Source of the DNA: Ricinus communis
Taxonomy: Eukaryota > Streptophyta > Magnoliopsida > Malpighiales > Euphorbiaceae
Assembly: GCF_019578655.1 (NCBI RefSeq)
Contig: NC_063257.1
Span: forward strand, 34,634,450-34,698,449
Length of the DNA: 64,000 nucleotides
Direction: 5' to 3'
The notes beneath the pieces are model-generated. The model saw only the letters and a program-made list of their open reading frames with translations. It had not been told where the DNA came from and did no database searches. A program made the translations under genes and the position numbers. The first letter of the stretch is position 1; each line of letters opens with the position of its first letter. Shown here piece by piece: positions 10,223 to 20,911 of this stretch.

Positions 10223-10759
10223 ATGTTTTCAATCATGGTACTATGGAATTATATAACATCAAGACCCAAGAATAATTCAAAGCTAATGGCCATCGCTAAA
10301 GCCATATTATAAGCGGATGACCTATGGACATGAAGTGGAATGCATGGAAGCACCTCTAATTTGAAATAACCTTTGTCAATATCTAGCTATAGACAATAAA
10401 TTTAGCACATGTATATTACATATTTTTTATTTTTACTATTTTAATTTTCAATTTAAAATATTTTTTCGCTTTGTTTTTAGGAAATTGCAAGAGATTCAAC
10501 CATCTGAGTACATATATGATCATCAAGTATAACAAAGGAGCTTTATGTGGTAACACTTAACTTACTAGTCAATATTGTGCTTCAAGTATTTATAAGATTA
10601 TGTGTATTATATAAAGGTCATTTACTTAGGATTTGAGTATCCCTTGCAATGCTTGTCTTTAGTTAGGAATTTAGTCTTAATTCTAGTCAAGTCCCCTTTG
10701 GTAGCTTAGTTTTCTTTATTATTATTAGATACAATTTTGTTTTTTTTTTTCAAAAAAAA
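10223..10759. other. Non-coding stretch at the pol deletion
   Basis: I see no gene here. It is AT-rich, ends in a T-run and A-run around 10,738-10,760, and lies between the truncated RT start and the GC-rich segment. It probably includes the untranslated region that precedes the extra ORF of Athila elements. Confidence 0.4.
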
Positions 10760-11160
10760 ATTTAAGTCGAGCGAGCCAGTGCGACAACAAAATTTCACAC
10801 GGGCCCGTAGTAGAGTCACCACAGGAATGCATGACCAATCACAGCCTGACAGCCTGTGAAGGAGCCAGATCATGACCGCAGGTTGCCGCGAGGAGCGCAA
10901 CCACGTCAGCATGTGATGCCCTTGTGTGGGCGGCGACACAGCACCCAGCGGGCAATCACCCGCAGCGCAGAATACATCCCGCAGTGTGCACTGCTGGCCA
11001 GCGGATGCTCCCGCGAGGTGCGCAATAGTTGGCACTCCACGGGCAGGCACCCGGAGCCGCAGATGCCGCCGCGAGGTGCACAAAGGACACCCCATGAAGC
11101 AGTGCACCCGCGAGGTGCAGCAGCATCCGCCAGCGGGGAAGGGGGGTCGACCACCAAAGA
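10760..11160. repeat. GC-rich segment with a repeated CGCGAGGTGC motif
   Basis: About 400 bases are far more GC-rich than their surroundings. The motif CGCGAGGTGC recurs at about 11,012, 11,070 and 11,109, with related GCGAGGAGCG at 10,888, in near-tandem spacing. Open frames occur on both strands but reflect base composition. Comparable GC-rich islands sit upstream of the ATHILA ORF at 36,230-36,600 and inside the LTRs of the 28,843-43,960 element. Confidence 0.6.
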
Positions 11161-11452
11161 AAAATAAGAAAGATGAGCAACTTTAATTTGAAATAGATTA
11201 GGACTCCAAAGTTGTTCATCTCCCATCAAAACACCAACAAGAATTTTATTCGAATTCAAAAACACCCCTCCCCAAACCCCTAACCCTCACATATAACTAT
11301 ATTCTTTTCTCTCATTTCCTCCATTAACACCACCTCTTATTTTCTCTCTCCTTGTTTTTCTTTCTCTCTCTACAAGAAACCTCAATTTTTCTTCCAAAAC
11401 TTCAAAATCTTTACCCACCAATCTCTATTCTACCTATTCCATAGGTAAATAA

Positions 11453-12420
11453 TGGCCCCAAAGAAGAGAACGAGAAAGGAATAGGAGAAAGAGATAGTCT
11501 CAAGCTCTCATGAAGAAGAACAAAGCTTAATGGCAATTTATGGAGCTCCTTTTGATCTTTATTCTCATGAAGAGGGCAATCGATTCCTTAGCCTTGCTTC
11601 AAGAGAGCAAGTTTCATGTAAGTTCTTGGATGCTCCCTCTCTAGTTAAGTTGAATATTTTTGAGAGAATGATGATCCTCTTAGATAGATTAGGATGGAAG
11701 GATTTTTCCTTTAACTCATTGCGATCATATAATGAATTAACTTTAGAGCTTTTCACAACTCTATATTATGATCCTTCCAATGACAAGGAGTTCAAGGTAA
11801 GATTGATTGGGCATAATTATATTGTTACTATTGATGCAATTGTCCAAGCTTTCGATTTAAAGAAAGGAGGTGTCTATGAGCAACATCATAAGTTTGATTT
11901 GGGCAAGTTTTGGAAAAAACTAACGGGTCAAGACAAATATGATATTAATAACATGCTAAATAATGTCTTCAATGATCATTGTTATTTGCTTATTTTAAAA
12001 TTCATGTGTGGAGGCATCTTTGGCTGGAAAGAGATAAATAAGGTGACAAAGCAAGAACTAAATTTTCTATGGTGTTTGGATACCCATAAATCTATTTCTT
12101 CAGCATACTTTATTATGCAAAGTTTACTAAAGACACCGGCTAGACCTAAGAATTGTATCGGGTTAGGACATATTGTTGCTGAGTTTGGCCATGTATCTTT
12201 GTAGTTTTGATCCGAGTCTTCTCCATATGAGGCATTACCTGCTACGGGCAATTTAGATACTACCGCATTGATTAGAGCTAATTTGGTAAATTGTCGTGGC
12301 GGTCCTCTTACTTTTAAGTACGGATTGAGTGGAGGTAGTAGTATGGCTAGAGATGAGCCACCAAGACATGATATAGAGGGAAGAATCGGATAGTGAAGAA
12401 AGTAGAGGGCAAGAATGGGG
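11453..12420 (+). pseudogene. ATHILA-type extra ORF
   Basis: The frame begins at an ATG at 11,453 (MAPKKRTRKE, then a stop) and is open from 11,530 to 12,204. It contains the ATHILA/plant-transposon-protein pattern: FERMMILLDRLGW, then a LTLELFTTLYY segment and the RLIGHNYIVTIDAIVQAF region. In Athila elements this ORF lies after pol and is sometimes called env-like; its biochemical role is not known. After a stop near 12,202 the frame continues to about 12,420 with Pro- and Ser-rich sequence. At 224 residues, the open part is shorter than typical full-length ATHILA proteins. A related, more broken copy is at 33,930-35,660 on the minus strand. Confidence 0.75.
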
Positions 12421-12987
12421 TAGTCAAGGTTGGCACCAAGTTTTAACTCAACTTTAGTTTAACACCAACCTTAACCAATGGCTCGATGCCTTTGATTCTT
12501 GATTGGCTAATGTGGAGAAGAGTCAATGTAGACAAGCATACAAACTCGATTGCTACTTCTAATCCGTCGACTTTGATGCTCCTTCACCACCATCATCCCT
12601 GCCTCATCATTGATTCTAGTTTTATACTAAGTTTTTTTTTTGGTTTGTTTTTAGATTTAGCTATCTAGTTACCATAGGGCATTTGCTTTTATATTATTTT
12701 TAGCTATTTTAGGATTTCTATGCTTTATAACTATTTAGGATTTTTATTATGCATTTATTTTGTAATAATAACTTTCGAATTCTGTTTTATTTATGATTTT
12801 TTATTTTAAGCTAATAAGTTCTTATCCATGATGGTTCTCTAAAGCTTGTTTAAGGTTTATACGGGATGATGATTACTTATGGCCAATGGTGATTAAATGG
12901 CATTCCAATTTCTAAAGGAAGTACTCTATATTTTTCTCTTTTATGTGTTTCGTTTATGATTAAGACATTGAGGACAATGTCTAAAAT

Positions 12988-12998
12988 AAGTGTGGGGG
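12988..12998 (+). other. Internal polypurine-like motif
   Basis: AAGTGTGGGGG follows a TTGAGGACAATG stretch, a combination typical of the region upstream of the 3' LTR in Athila elements. The second motif that normally sits directly beside the LTR is not seen, so the element is probably cut before its 3' LTR. Confidence 0.6.
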
Positions 12999-13850
12999 TA
13001 AAGATTTAGAGTAATTCTATTATATATGCCAAGTATTTAGTAGCTTTTGATTAATTTTTATAAAAACATTTTAAACTATTCTATACTCAGCTTTTTGTTA
13101 TTATTCTACACTAAAGAATCAATGAAAGAATGCTATTATGATAAATATTTGAGTTCTTGAATTGATTTTTAAGCACATATGAATGTGAACTCATGAGTTG
13201 ATCGCACTTAAATGATCAAGTGTTCATTGTTTGCATAAGAACATGATTAGAAGTTTAGCAGCATTTGACATGGGTATGATTAAAAGTGTATGATTTAGGT
13301 TATTATTCCCTTGTTATTATTATGGTTTACCTATGTTTGTGGGAAATGATATAAGTAAGTTAAAAGCTCTAAGTTAATAATTTTACTCTATTAGTTTTAG
13401 TTGCTGAGTAACTGGGGTCTTCATGACCAATGTTGATTTTCGCGTAAAAAGACAATTGAAATTATGAGTATACAAAGCATCTTAATTTTTGTTTTGTTGA
13501 GTAACCAGGTGCATTCATTATCTATGTTTGTATTTGAGTAAAAAGGCATAACATATCAACAAAGAAAGAAATCCTAAGTATCATGTAAATCTAAGGGGTG
13601 AAAAAAAAAAGAAATTCAAGAACAAGATCTTGCAAAGCAAGTGAAAAATATGAATGCCTATTGATCTCTTATTTGAACATTAAGGTTTTTCTTCTTGAAT
13701 AAGGTTATCATAATTTGGGTTATGCATTATAATTATATTCATTGATAATGAGTTAAGCTATTTATTGTGAACATGTGTAAATGATGAATACTTGGATTTT
13801 TTGACTAACTATGATTGAGTTTACGACATTTTAAGAAAAATTCTTATGAT
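12999..13850 (+). other. Athila 3' untranslated region, no gene
   Basis: AT-rich non-coding DNA with short runs of A and T. I see no LTR start. It meets minus-strand Tat gag around 13,850. Confidence 0.5.
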
Positions 13851-14420
13851 TCAAGTTTTCTTTGATTTGTATAATTTCTGCATTAGTAAGATTCTTTTGA
13901 ATAGTTTTTTTAGCTGAGTACGAATTTCTTTATTGATTTTTTTTGCAACGATTGATTTCTTTATCAGAGTCATTGTCCGCCTAGGTGTCATTGGCCTTAG
14001 TGTCTTAGACTTCACACTCATCCCTAAAGCTATACTAGATGTCAATATCCATGACCAACTTCTTTTCCCCTTCTTTCCAAACCTCCAAAAGACAAGGCTC
14101 ATAAGCTGCTTGATCATCTTCTAACCCCCAACCACTTGGCACAATATCCTCAATTCGAATGTCGGCTTACTGAGGCCTCAAATATCGAACCTTGAAGTCG
14201 AATTTGCCTAAAGATTGCCCTAGTAAGTCTTCACACTCATACCGAGGAAGTTGCTCAACTTGCCATTCCCCACAGTCAATCAAGTCCTGGATCTCGTGCT
14301 TGAGACGGTTGCATTGGTCTGTCACATGCTCGAAAAGCCTGGTGATACTCACAATTCTGGCCATTATGACGCCTAAGACTGTCCTTTGGCAATTGAGATT
14401 TGAGTTTTCTGCTCCATTTT
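13851..14420 (-). pseudogene. Tat gag C-terminal region
   Basis: The minus-strand translation shows a zinc-finger-like segment (VTDQCNRLKHEIQDLID at about 14,260-14,330) and, further on, a Glu- and Trp-containing stretch ending around YSSRDECEV-like residues. Both have clear counterparts on the plus strand at 22,190-22,500. Frameshifts and stops are present. Protease and later domains that should follow below 13,850 are absent. Confidence 0.72.
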
Positions 14421-14539
14421 AGATGGCGGAACACCACGCATGCGGGCGCCCCAGTCGGTGAAGGCTCTTTATGTGTGGCTTAGTTCGGTTCCGGTTCGGG
14501 TCAGGTATGTCTTTGAAAAGGTTTATGCCCTTCTCACTC

Positions 14540-15970
14540 AAGTCGAGTTGATCATGAACACCTAGTTTGGAGGTGGTGTGTTGTTGTAATTTGGTAAGGG
14601 ATTTCTTCTAGTGTTGGGTTGGTAAGGTAAGACTGCTTTCTTGCATCGATAAGGTCTTGAATTTCATGCTTCCAAATTTGGGATATAGTTGTTAGTATGG
14701 TGGTCGGGTGCTTGATGGAGTTTACAATAAGTGTTGGGTTTATAATTGGGTGCATTAGGGTTCATTGAGTTCTTAAGAGTAGTAGGTTAAAGCATACCAT
14801 TTTGTACTAACCTCTCAAGAGTTTAGAGAGAGGTTGCTTAAAGTTGGAGAACTTCCTTAGTTGTTGCACAACGTTCACATCCATGGTCTTGCTCCTCCAA
14901 CTTGGAAATTCGCCTTCCACCGCCTTCTCATAGTCTTTCTTTTGTCATTTTTTATCTCTTTGACATGTAGCCCATCATCATACAAATTCATGACGGTCTT
15001 CGGGTTCATCATCTACAACCTTTCAATCCATCTTAGAAGAATATTTCAGACCACTAAACAAACTTGGTCCTTTTCACAGGTCTTGTTCTTCATTAATCCA
15101 ACCTTATTCTTCCATCTGGTCAAGAAATCAGAGAAGGACTCATTTGACTTTTGCTAGATGGACTCAAGATCCCTAATTGACACTTCCAAATGAATATTAT
15201 AACTGTATTACTTAATAAAAGAATTGCATAAATCACGCCATTCAACTTTGGCAGATTTTTCTAAACCATGGTACTAGTTTACAATGGGTCCTTCAAGGAA
15301 CATCACAAATAGCTTGAAAATTTGGGTTCTACCCAGCTGAGTAGTTTCCATGATTATTACATGCTGTTTCAATTGAAATTTCAAATCACCAGTCCCGTTG
15401 AACTTGTTCATCTCAGGTATTCTGAACTTCGCAGGCAGGTTGCCTTCTCCTATCAAAACCAGCTCCTCGAAATCGTAGGTGGGGTCTAAACCTTTGATTT
15501 CTAACATGTCTTGCATTTTGACAAGCCACTTATAGCTTCACTGGTGGCAATGGCAGTCTCTCTCTTAACCTAGTCTAGCATAAATTCATTAAAGTCCCAA
15601 AAATTATAGGGTACTCCTCTCCTAGTCTGGGTCCTCGTGATTGGCATCAATGATGGTAATAGTAGCGGCAACTATAGTCGTGTAGACAGTAATAGGGGGA
15701 TTAGCTGGTGCAATAGGAGTAGCAGGTGGGGCTTGATTTGCAGACATCCCAGCCAAGAGTTGTTGGAGCTCTTCTGAAATCACATCCTTCAAATCATTGA
15801 TGACAACATTCCTAAGGATCTCAACGTCTGGCTCATTAGCTCTTTCGTTGGCCATTTCAGATGTAGCTTCAATAGCTTGGCGCCTTGGTCTTTCAAGATG
15901 TTCTAATACAGCCTGGATTCTCAAAGAAATGGGTACTCATTCCAACCTCCCACTATCTTGCCTCTTCCAA
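14540..15970 (-). pseudogene. Tat gag N-terminal and central region
   Basis: From about 15,970 downwards the minus-strand translation has a region with LEHLERPRRQ and an Ala/Pro-rich stretch (15,924-15,622), then the gag core with KFRIPEMNKFNGTGD (about 15,450-15,390), typical of Tat/Ogre gag. The YRK-type segment near 15,260-15,170 matches the plus-strand copy at 20,930-21,035. A second HEIQDLID-type zinc-finger segment lies near 14,650. The frame is broken by several stops. Gag would package element RNA into particles. Confidence 0.75.
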
Positions 15971-16723
15971 CCCACATGAGAATCTATATGGCTAAAAAGC
16001 AAGGGTTAGTATGATACATGTGATGCATGAGATGTATGATTCATGTGTAATGCATAAGGATAAAGAAAAAGGGTTAGCAAACATATAATATTTTACAAGT
16101 TACTACACAAAACATCCTCCCAACCTTATTTCTCTTGCACACGGTTCATGTTGAGTCTTTTCTTCCCTAGTATTATAGGTCTAGACTTTCTATCAGCACG
16201 GGATAGCAAGCCCGACACGCATGCTATAAACTCTTAAAGTAGATTTAAAACAAACAAGGCAATGTTTATCAATATAAGCATAAAAACCTGCATATTTTGG
16301 GCCTAGGGCCTGATTCCACATGTTTTGGGCCAAAGCTTATAATACTTGGGCTTTAGATACTTATAAGGAGAAACTTCTCATACAACAAGCAATAGGGTTC
16401 CTAAAGGAGATTACTACGGTCATATTACATGTTTGAGTCTTGAGTAAGGATAAAAGGTTCCTATAAGTAAAACGTGGTCTTTCTTGGCTCGTCTCCCTAC
16501 TCAAGGGTTCATACGACGAAGGAAACTCACTCATTACTTGTGAGTGATGGTTAAGCAGTGTCGCAATTCTAGGGTTTGAGTGGAGCTAAAGAGGCACTAA
16601 CCGACGCCCTCGGGACTATAAGGACCAAAGTGCATAATGTGTGATAATGGTGTAGTGATGCAATAATAATTTGTTAAATAATAAAATTAAAGACAAACAT
16701 ACACCGAAATCAGCTTCTCTTAT
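15971..16723 (-). other. Tat untranslated leader
   Basis: No gene is visible. The part from about 16,430 to 16,723 is closely similar to 8,290-8,574, confirming two 5' ends of the same Tat family in the window. Confidence 0.6.
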
Positions 16724-16740
16724 CCCCAGTAGAGTCGCCA
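16724..16740 (-). other. Primer binding site of the minus-strand Tat element
   Basis: TGGCGACTCTACTGGGG on the minus strand directly follows the LTR end. This kind of PBS is characteristic of Tat/Ogre elements and is thought to pair with tRNA-Arg; the tRNA identity is from memory and not checked here. Confidence 0.75.
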
Positions 16741-18675
16741 CAATGGGCGGCGATTTCAAGGCCCACCCAAGTGTCTTTGGCGACTACGATTGCAGGTGGC
16801 TTTTCAATCTAATTGGGCACACGCTAATTAATCACTAAGATTAGCACAAAGATGGGAGTCGCCACTGCAATTCACCGAGACACTTTTACTAATGATTGAC
16901 GTTTCTCAAATTCCATAAAGAAGCTTACGCCAAAATCTAGAGATGGATCCGAAACCAACTTCCTTGTTTGTATCTTAGTCTTTAATTTTATTGTTTAATA
17001 AGTTACTCCCTATAGACACAAAGTAGCCTTCTATACAAGCATACCATATAGCACATAATGTCCACTTAAGTCTAGTCCATTTTTATTAAGCTCAGCCCAT
17101 ATTAAGGTTGTTAATCTAATTTTACTAATTAATTATGCATGAGGCTTTCCTAGTCCTTTAATTTTAAATGGACTACTTATTATGATGAAGCCCAATTATG
17201 TGATCCTAAATCTAGTATAACCCAATTGTCTTAACTAAAGTATGGCAAAAAGCCACTAGGTTTATATTGATTTTAGATTTTAAGCCCAATTAGAATTAGT
17301 TAGCCTAGTGGACTATAGTCTTCATATGAGGTCCAATTTTAAGTCCTAAGTCTATTTGGTTCTTTTTTAGTTAATCAATCGTATTACACTTATTTGATCA
17401 CACAATAAACAAAAATAAGCAGAAATTAAATGCATAAATGAAAAAGGCAAGATAAAAGAAATAAATAACATCATATTAAACTAGAACCATAAAAAAAGTC
17501 ATGCAAACCCTAATAATCCGAACATGCAGTAGATAAATATGGCAGATTTCATATTTTAATTATATAACCCTAGAAAACTAATCTAATGGCAAAACCATAA
17601 AGAAAATACAAATCCAATCATATGATCCTAATCATTTAAGTAATCAGATTCAAAATCCAAAGGCAAATGTATTATCATATTCAAATCCCAATGTGTTCAT
17701 ATTATCATATTCAAAATCCAATAAAAAATCAACAACATATTAATCCACGGGAAATCCTAATCTAATCACATCAAACATAGAAAACAAGAAACAAAAGAAA
17801 CCCTAATCATGTATCTAGAAAAGTAAAAGAATAAAAAAACTGGTTTATTCGGAGAGTAATGTTGATGATGATGCATATAGGGGAACGCTCAGGTTGTCAC
17901 TGTAGTTGATCGTTCTGCGAGTCTCAGGGGAAGATGATGTAGTTGAATCGAAGATCGATTGGGAATCTAGTGCTGAGGTGTTAAAAAAAAGCTTTTGTAA
18001 TTCATAAAAGTTTCCAAATCTAGGGTTCTTTTTAGTGATCTTTCCCTTCAGTTACCAAAAAACCCTTTGCTTCAAATGAACATAGGTTTCCAATTATAGT
18101 AGCTTTTTCAATGATCTTCTCCCCCTAACCCTAGGTCATCACTTTCTATTTATAGAGGTAGGATTTTAAGAAATCCTAGGGGAGCAGATAGAATTCAAAC
18201 TCATTTAAAACTCTTTTTAGAGAATTGAATTTCCTTTATCAAATAATTATTTACCAATATCCAATAAATAAATCAAATCTTTAAATTCAAATAAATATCA
18301 TTACAATACATTAATTATCGTTAACCACCTCCTAGAAAACCATTTTGGATGAAAGAAGTACCAAAAAAGGATATCAAACCAAGGAAAACACAAATCAACA
18401 TCAGGTAGAGTCAATCTACAAAGAGCTTATTAGTTCTATAATGAGTTGATCGGCTCTGTATAGAGCCAATTGGCTCTAAATAGGGGGAATTTTGTAAAAA
18501 GTTTGCAATTTAATCCCCGAACTTGTGAAATTCATCGCTTTGACCCTCAAACTTCATTTTTCTTAACAATTAACTCTAAATTGATTTCAAAAAAAGTGAT
18601 CTTGGTTGGATTAACCTCAATCCTATCCTCAAATTTGCGTTTCTTTTATCTCCAGAAACTAGAGAAGGCAGTAAC

Positions 18676-20845
18676 TGTCAGTACCCCTTTTCTCGGATCT
18701 AGATATGGAGGGAAATATGAAAAACCTATGATGAAAGTGACTGCCTTCTCGGGAGATGAAGGATAGGTGAATCTAAGGCTAGGGTGGAGGTTAATCCAGT
18801 TGGAATTATCTTTTTAAAATCAATTTGGACTCAACTGTCAAGAAAAATAAAGTTTGATGGTCAAAACGGCAGTATCCACACATTCAAGGACCTAATTACA
18901 AGATTTTCAAACTTTCTCTGCATAGAGCCAATCAGCTCTACATAGAGACGATTGGGATTTTGCAATCCAATGTCGTTTTTCTTGACGATAATCATGATTT
19001 TTATTGATAATTATTTAAATTTAAAGAATTTAAATTGGCTATTTATCGATATTATTTTGAAATCTATCATCACCCTTATGTTTCTCGAAACCCTACCTCT
19101 ATAAATAGAAAGAGTGAATAGAGTTAGGGTTGACAACTAAGAACTAGAATTTGGCAATATGTAACAATGAAAAACACTAAGAAAGAAAACACACAAATAA
19201 AAACTAGAGAGAAAAGAAAGAAAAAGATTGTTGTTCTTATTTGGGCAGAAGACTCAAGCCACTAAGAAAGAACTGTTTTTGGAAATCTATTTCTAAATCG
19301 ACAAAAGTTCTCCCTGCACCAGATCCAACACTAGATTCCCACTTAGTCTTTGACTCAACTGCATCTTCATCGCCTGAAACTCATAGATCTATCAACTACG
19401 GTGACAACCTGAAGGTTCCTTCAAACATGCATTCATCATCATCCTAGAAATTGGTTCCTTCTTTCCTTATTTTATTTTCTTTTTGTTATCCTGTTTTTAG
19501 AAACATGATTAGGGTTATGATCTATGATCGATGATTAGATTAGGATTTTTAGTGAATATATATGTTAATTGGATTTTGAATCTAATATTTTTGCTAGTTA
19601 GAATTTTGAATCTGATTAGATACATGCAATAGGATTAATGTTCAGATTTATATTTCCATTATGATTAGGTAACTAAACATGATTAATATAATTGCATGAG
19701 TGACTTGCTATATGGTTGTTTACTGTACTTTTAATTTTTAGGTTTTTATCAATTTTAGGGTTTCTTTATCGTTTAATTGAATCCTGTGGTTTTTTTTTGT
19801 TATTTATTTCTTTTTCTTTCATATTCGAATCAATTTCTTTTTCTGTGCATGTAAAATTCGGCTCTAGGAATGCAAAAATGTACTAACGAATCGAAGAAAG
19901 CTTGCTAAGAACTCTAGAGCCGATCGGCTTACTGCAGAGCCGATCAGCTTACTGCAGAGCCAATTGGCTCTGCGTTGAGCCAAACAGTTATGCAAGCCCA
20001 GCCCCATTCTTTTGTGTTTTTGGATGATTTTAATGTATTTTGGTATTCTGTATACTTTCTAGGTCTTTTTTCTTTCGCATCGTAGTTGTGGCCTGGGTTA
20101 TAATAATTAGTTTTTACTTTCTGCCTTTATTTTGTTTATTCTTGCTTATTGTATGATTAATTAAATGTGTTATGTGATTGATTAAGTAAAATGGGCCACA
20201 TAGACAGGGTTAAAATTGGATCCAACATGAATATTGTAGTCCAATAGGTTAATCAATATTAACTGGACCTAAAACTCTAAAATTTAAGTAGACTTAGCGG
20301 GCCTTGGCATGCTTTAGTTCGAATTGAGCTTAATTATAATTAGGAACACAATGAATGAGCCTTATCATAATAAGTAGTCCATTAGGTCTAAAGGCTGAAA
20401 ATTAAAAGCATGACATGTACTCTGCCAGACCAAAGTGGGCTACATCCATAATTGACTAGTAAACTAGGCTAACAACTCCTAATATAATGGGTTGAATAAA
20501 AATGAGCTTGAGCTAGGTGAATTATGGGTGTTATTTGGTATGTTTGTGTATAAATTGCTTGCATTTATAGGGAATAATTTGTTAAATAATAAAATTATAA
20601 ACTAATATATACAAATAAGGAAGTTGGCTTCCGGATCCATCTCCGGATTTCAGGGCGTAAGCTTCCTTATGAAATATGCAAAACGCTACTCATTAGTAAA
20701 AGTGTCCCGGTGATTATCCAGTGGCGACTCCTATCTCCGTGTTAGTCTCACTGACTATTTAACATATTCCCGATTAGGTTGAAAAGCCTTATAGTGCCAT
20801 AGTCACTAAAAACACTTGGGTGCGTGCCTGAAATCACCGCCCGCA
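18676..20845 (+). mobile_element. Solo Tat LTR, plus strand (2,170 bp)
   Basis: The LTR starts TGTCAGTACC at 18,676 and ends CCGCCCGCA at 20,845. It is flanked by the 5-bp target-site duplication GTAAC (18,671-18,675 and 20,846-20,850). There is no internal region, so it is a solo LTR left by LTR-LTR recombination. It is opposite in orientation to the LTR it interrupts. Inside it lie a possible TATA-like segment near 19,098-19,104 and a set of short palindromic repeats (19,916-19,978). Confidence 0.9.
19916..19978. repeat. Three tandem near-palindromic units in the Tat LTR
   Basis: Three units of about 21-22 bases each begin AGAGCC and centre on GATCGGCT, GATCAGCT or AATTGGCT, so each is close to self-complementary. 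Related units occur at 18,462-18,477, 18,921-18,935, 27,890-27,972 and 45,347-45,420. Confidence 0.75.
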
Positions 20846-20911
20846 GTAACTTTCATCATAGGATTTTCTGTAATTCCCTCGATATCTAGATCCTAAAAAT
20901 AGGTGCTGACA

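Larger units (their letters stand above)
8841..13850 (+). mobile_element. Internally deleted Athila-type retrotransposon, plus strand
   Basis: In order on the plus strand: end of gag and protease (8,880-9,836), the linker and first residues of RT (to 10,222), a non-coding stretch, a GC-rich segment (10,760-11,160), an ATHILA-type ORF (11,453-12,420), and a polypurine-like motif (12,988-12,998). RT, RNase H and integrase are missing, and neither LTR is recognisable. This gene order fits Athila elements, which carry an extra ORF after pol. It abuts minus-strand Tat gag at about 13,850. Confidence 0.75.
13851..20911 (-). mobile_element. Tat-type retrotransposon remnant, minus strand (LTR and gag only)
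   Basis: On the minus strand: LTR starting TGTCAGCACC at 20,911 and ending at about 16,744, PBS at 16,724-16,740, leader, and gag down to about 13,851, where protease and the rest of pol are missing. The LTR is split by a plus-strand solo LTR (18,676-20,845). Its 5' edge at 20,911 lies directly against gag of the plus-strand Tat element, suggesting insertion into that element; the far flank is lost, so a TSD cannot be shown. Confidence 0.82.
16744..20911 (-). repeat. Tat LTR, split by a nested solo LTR
   Basis: The LTR occupies 16,744-18,675 plus 20,851-20,911, about 1,990 bp once the insert is set aside. It starts TGTCAGCACC at 20,911. The 60-base start piece lies on the far side of the insert, and the break is marked by the 5-bp repeat GTAAC on both sides. 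The two LTRs are homologous, so the region around 18,440-18,930 is an inverted repeat. A perfect palindrome AGAGCCAATTGGCTCT lies at 18,462-18,477. Confidence 0.85.

Noticed and set aside
10706..11265. Overlapping open frames of 86-133 codons in the GC-rich segment
   Set aside because: Five frames on both strands are open at once, which reflects low stop-codon density in GC-rich DNA; no domain is recognisable.
20715..20735. TGGCGACTCCTATCTCC read as a plus-strand primer binding site
   Set aside because: It lies inside the Tat LTR, about 110 bases before its end, and the same internal sequence is present in the other Tat LTRs.
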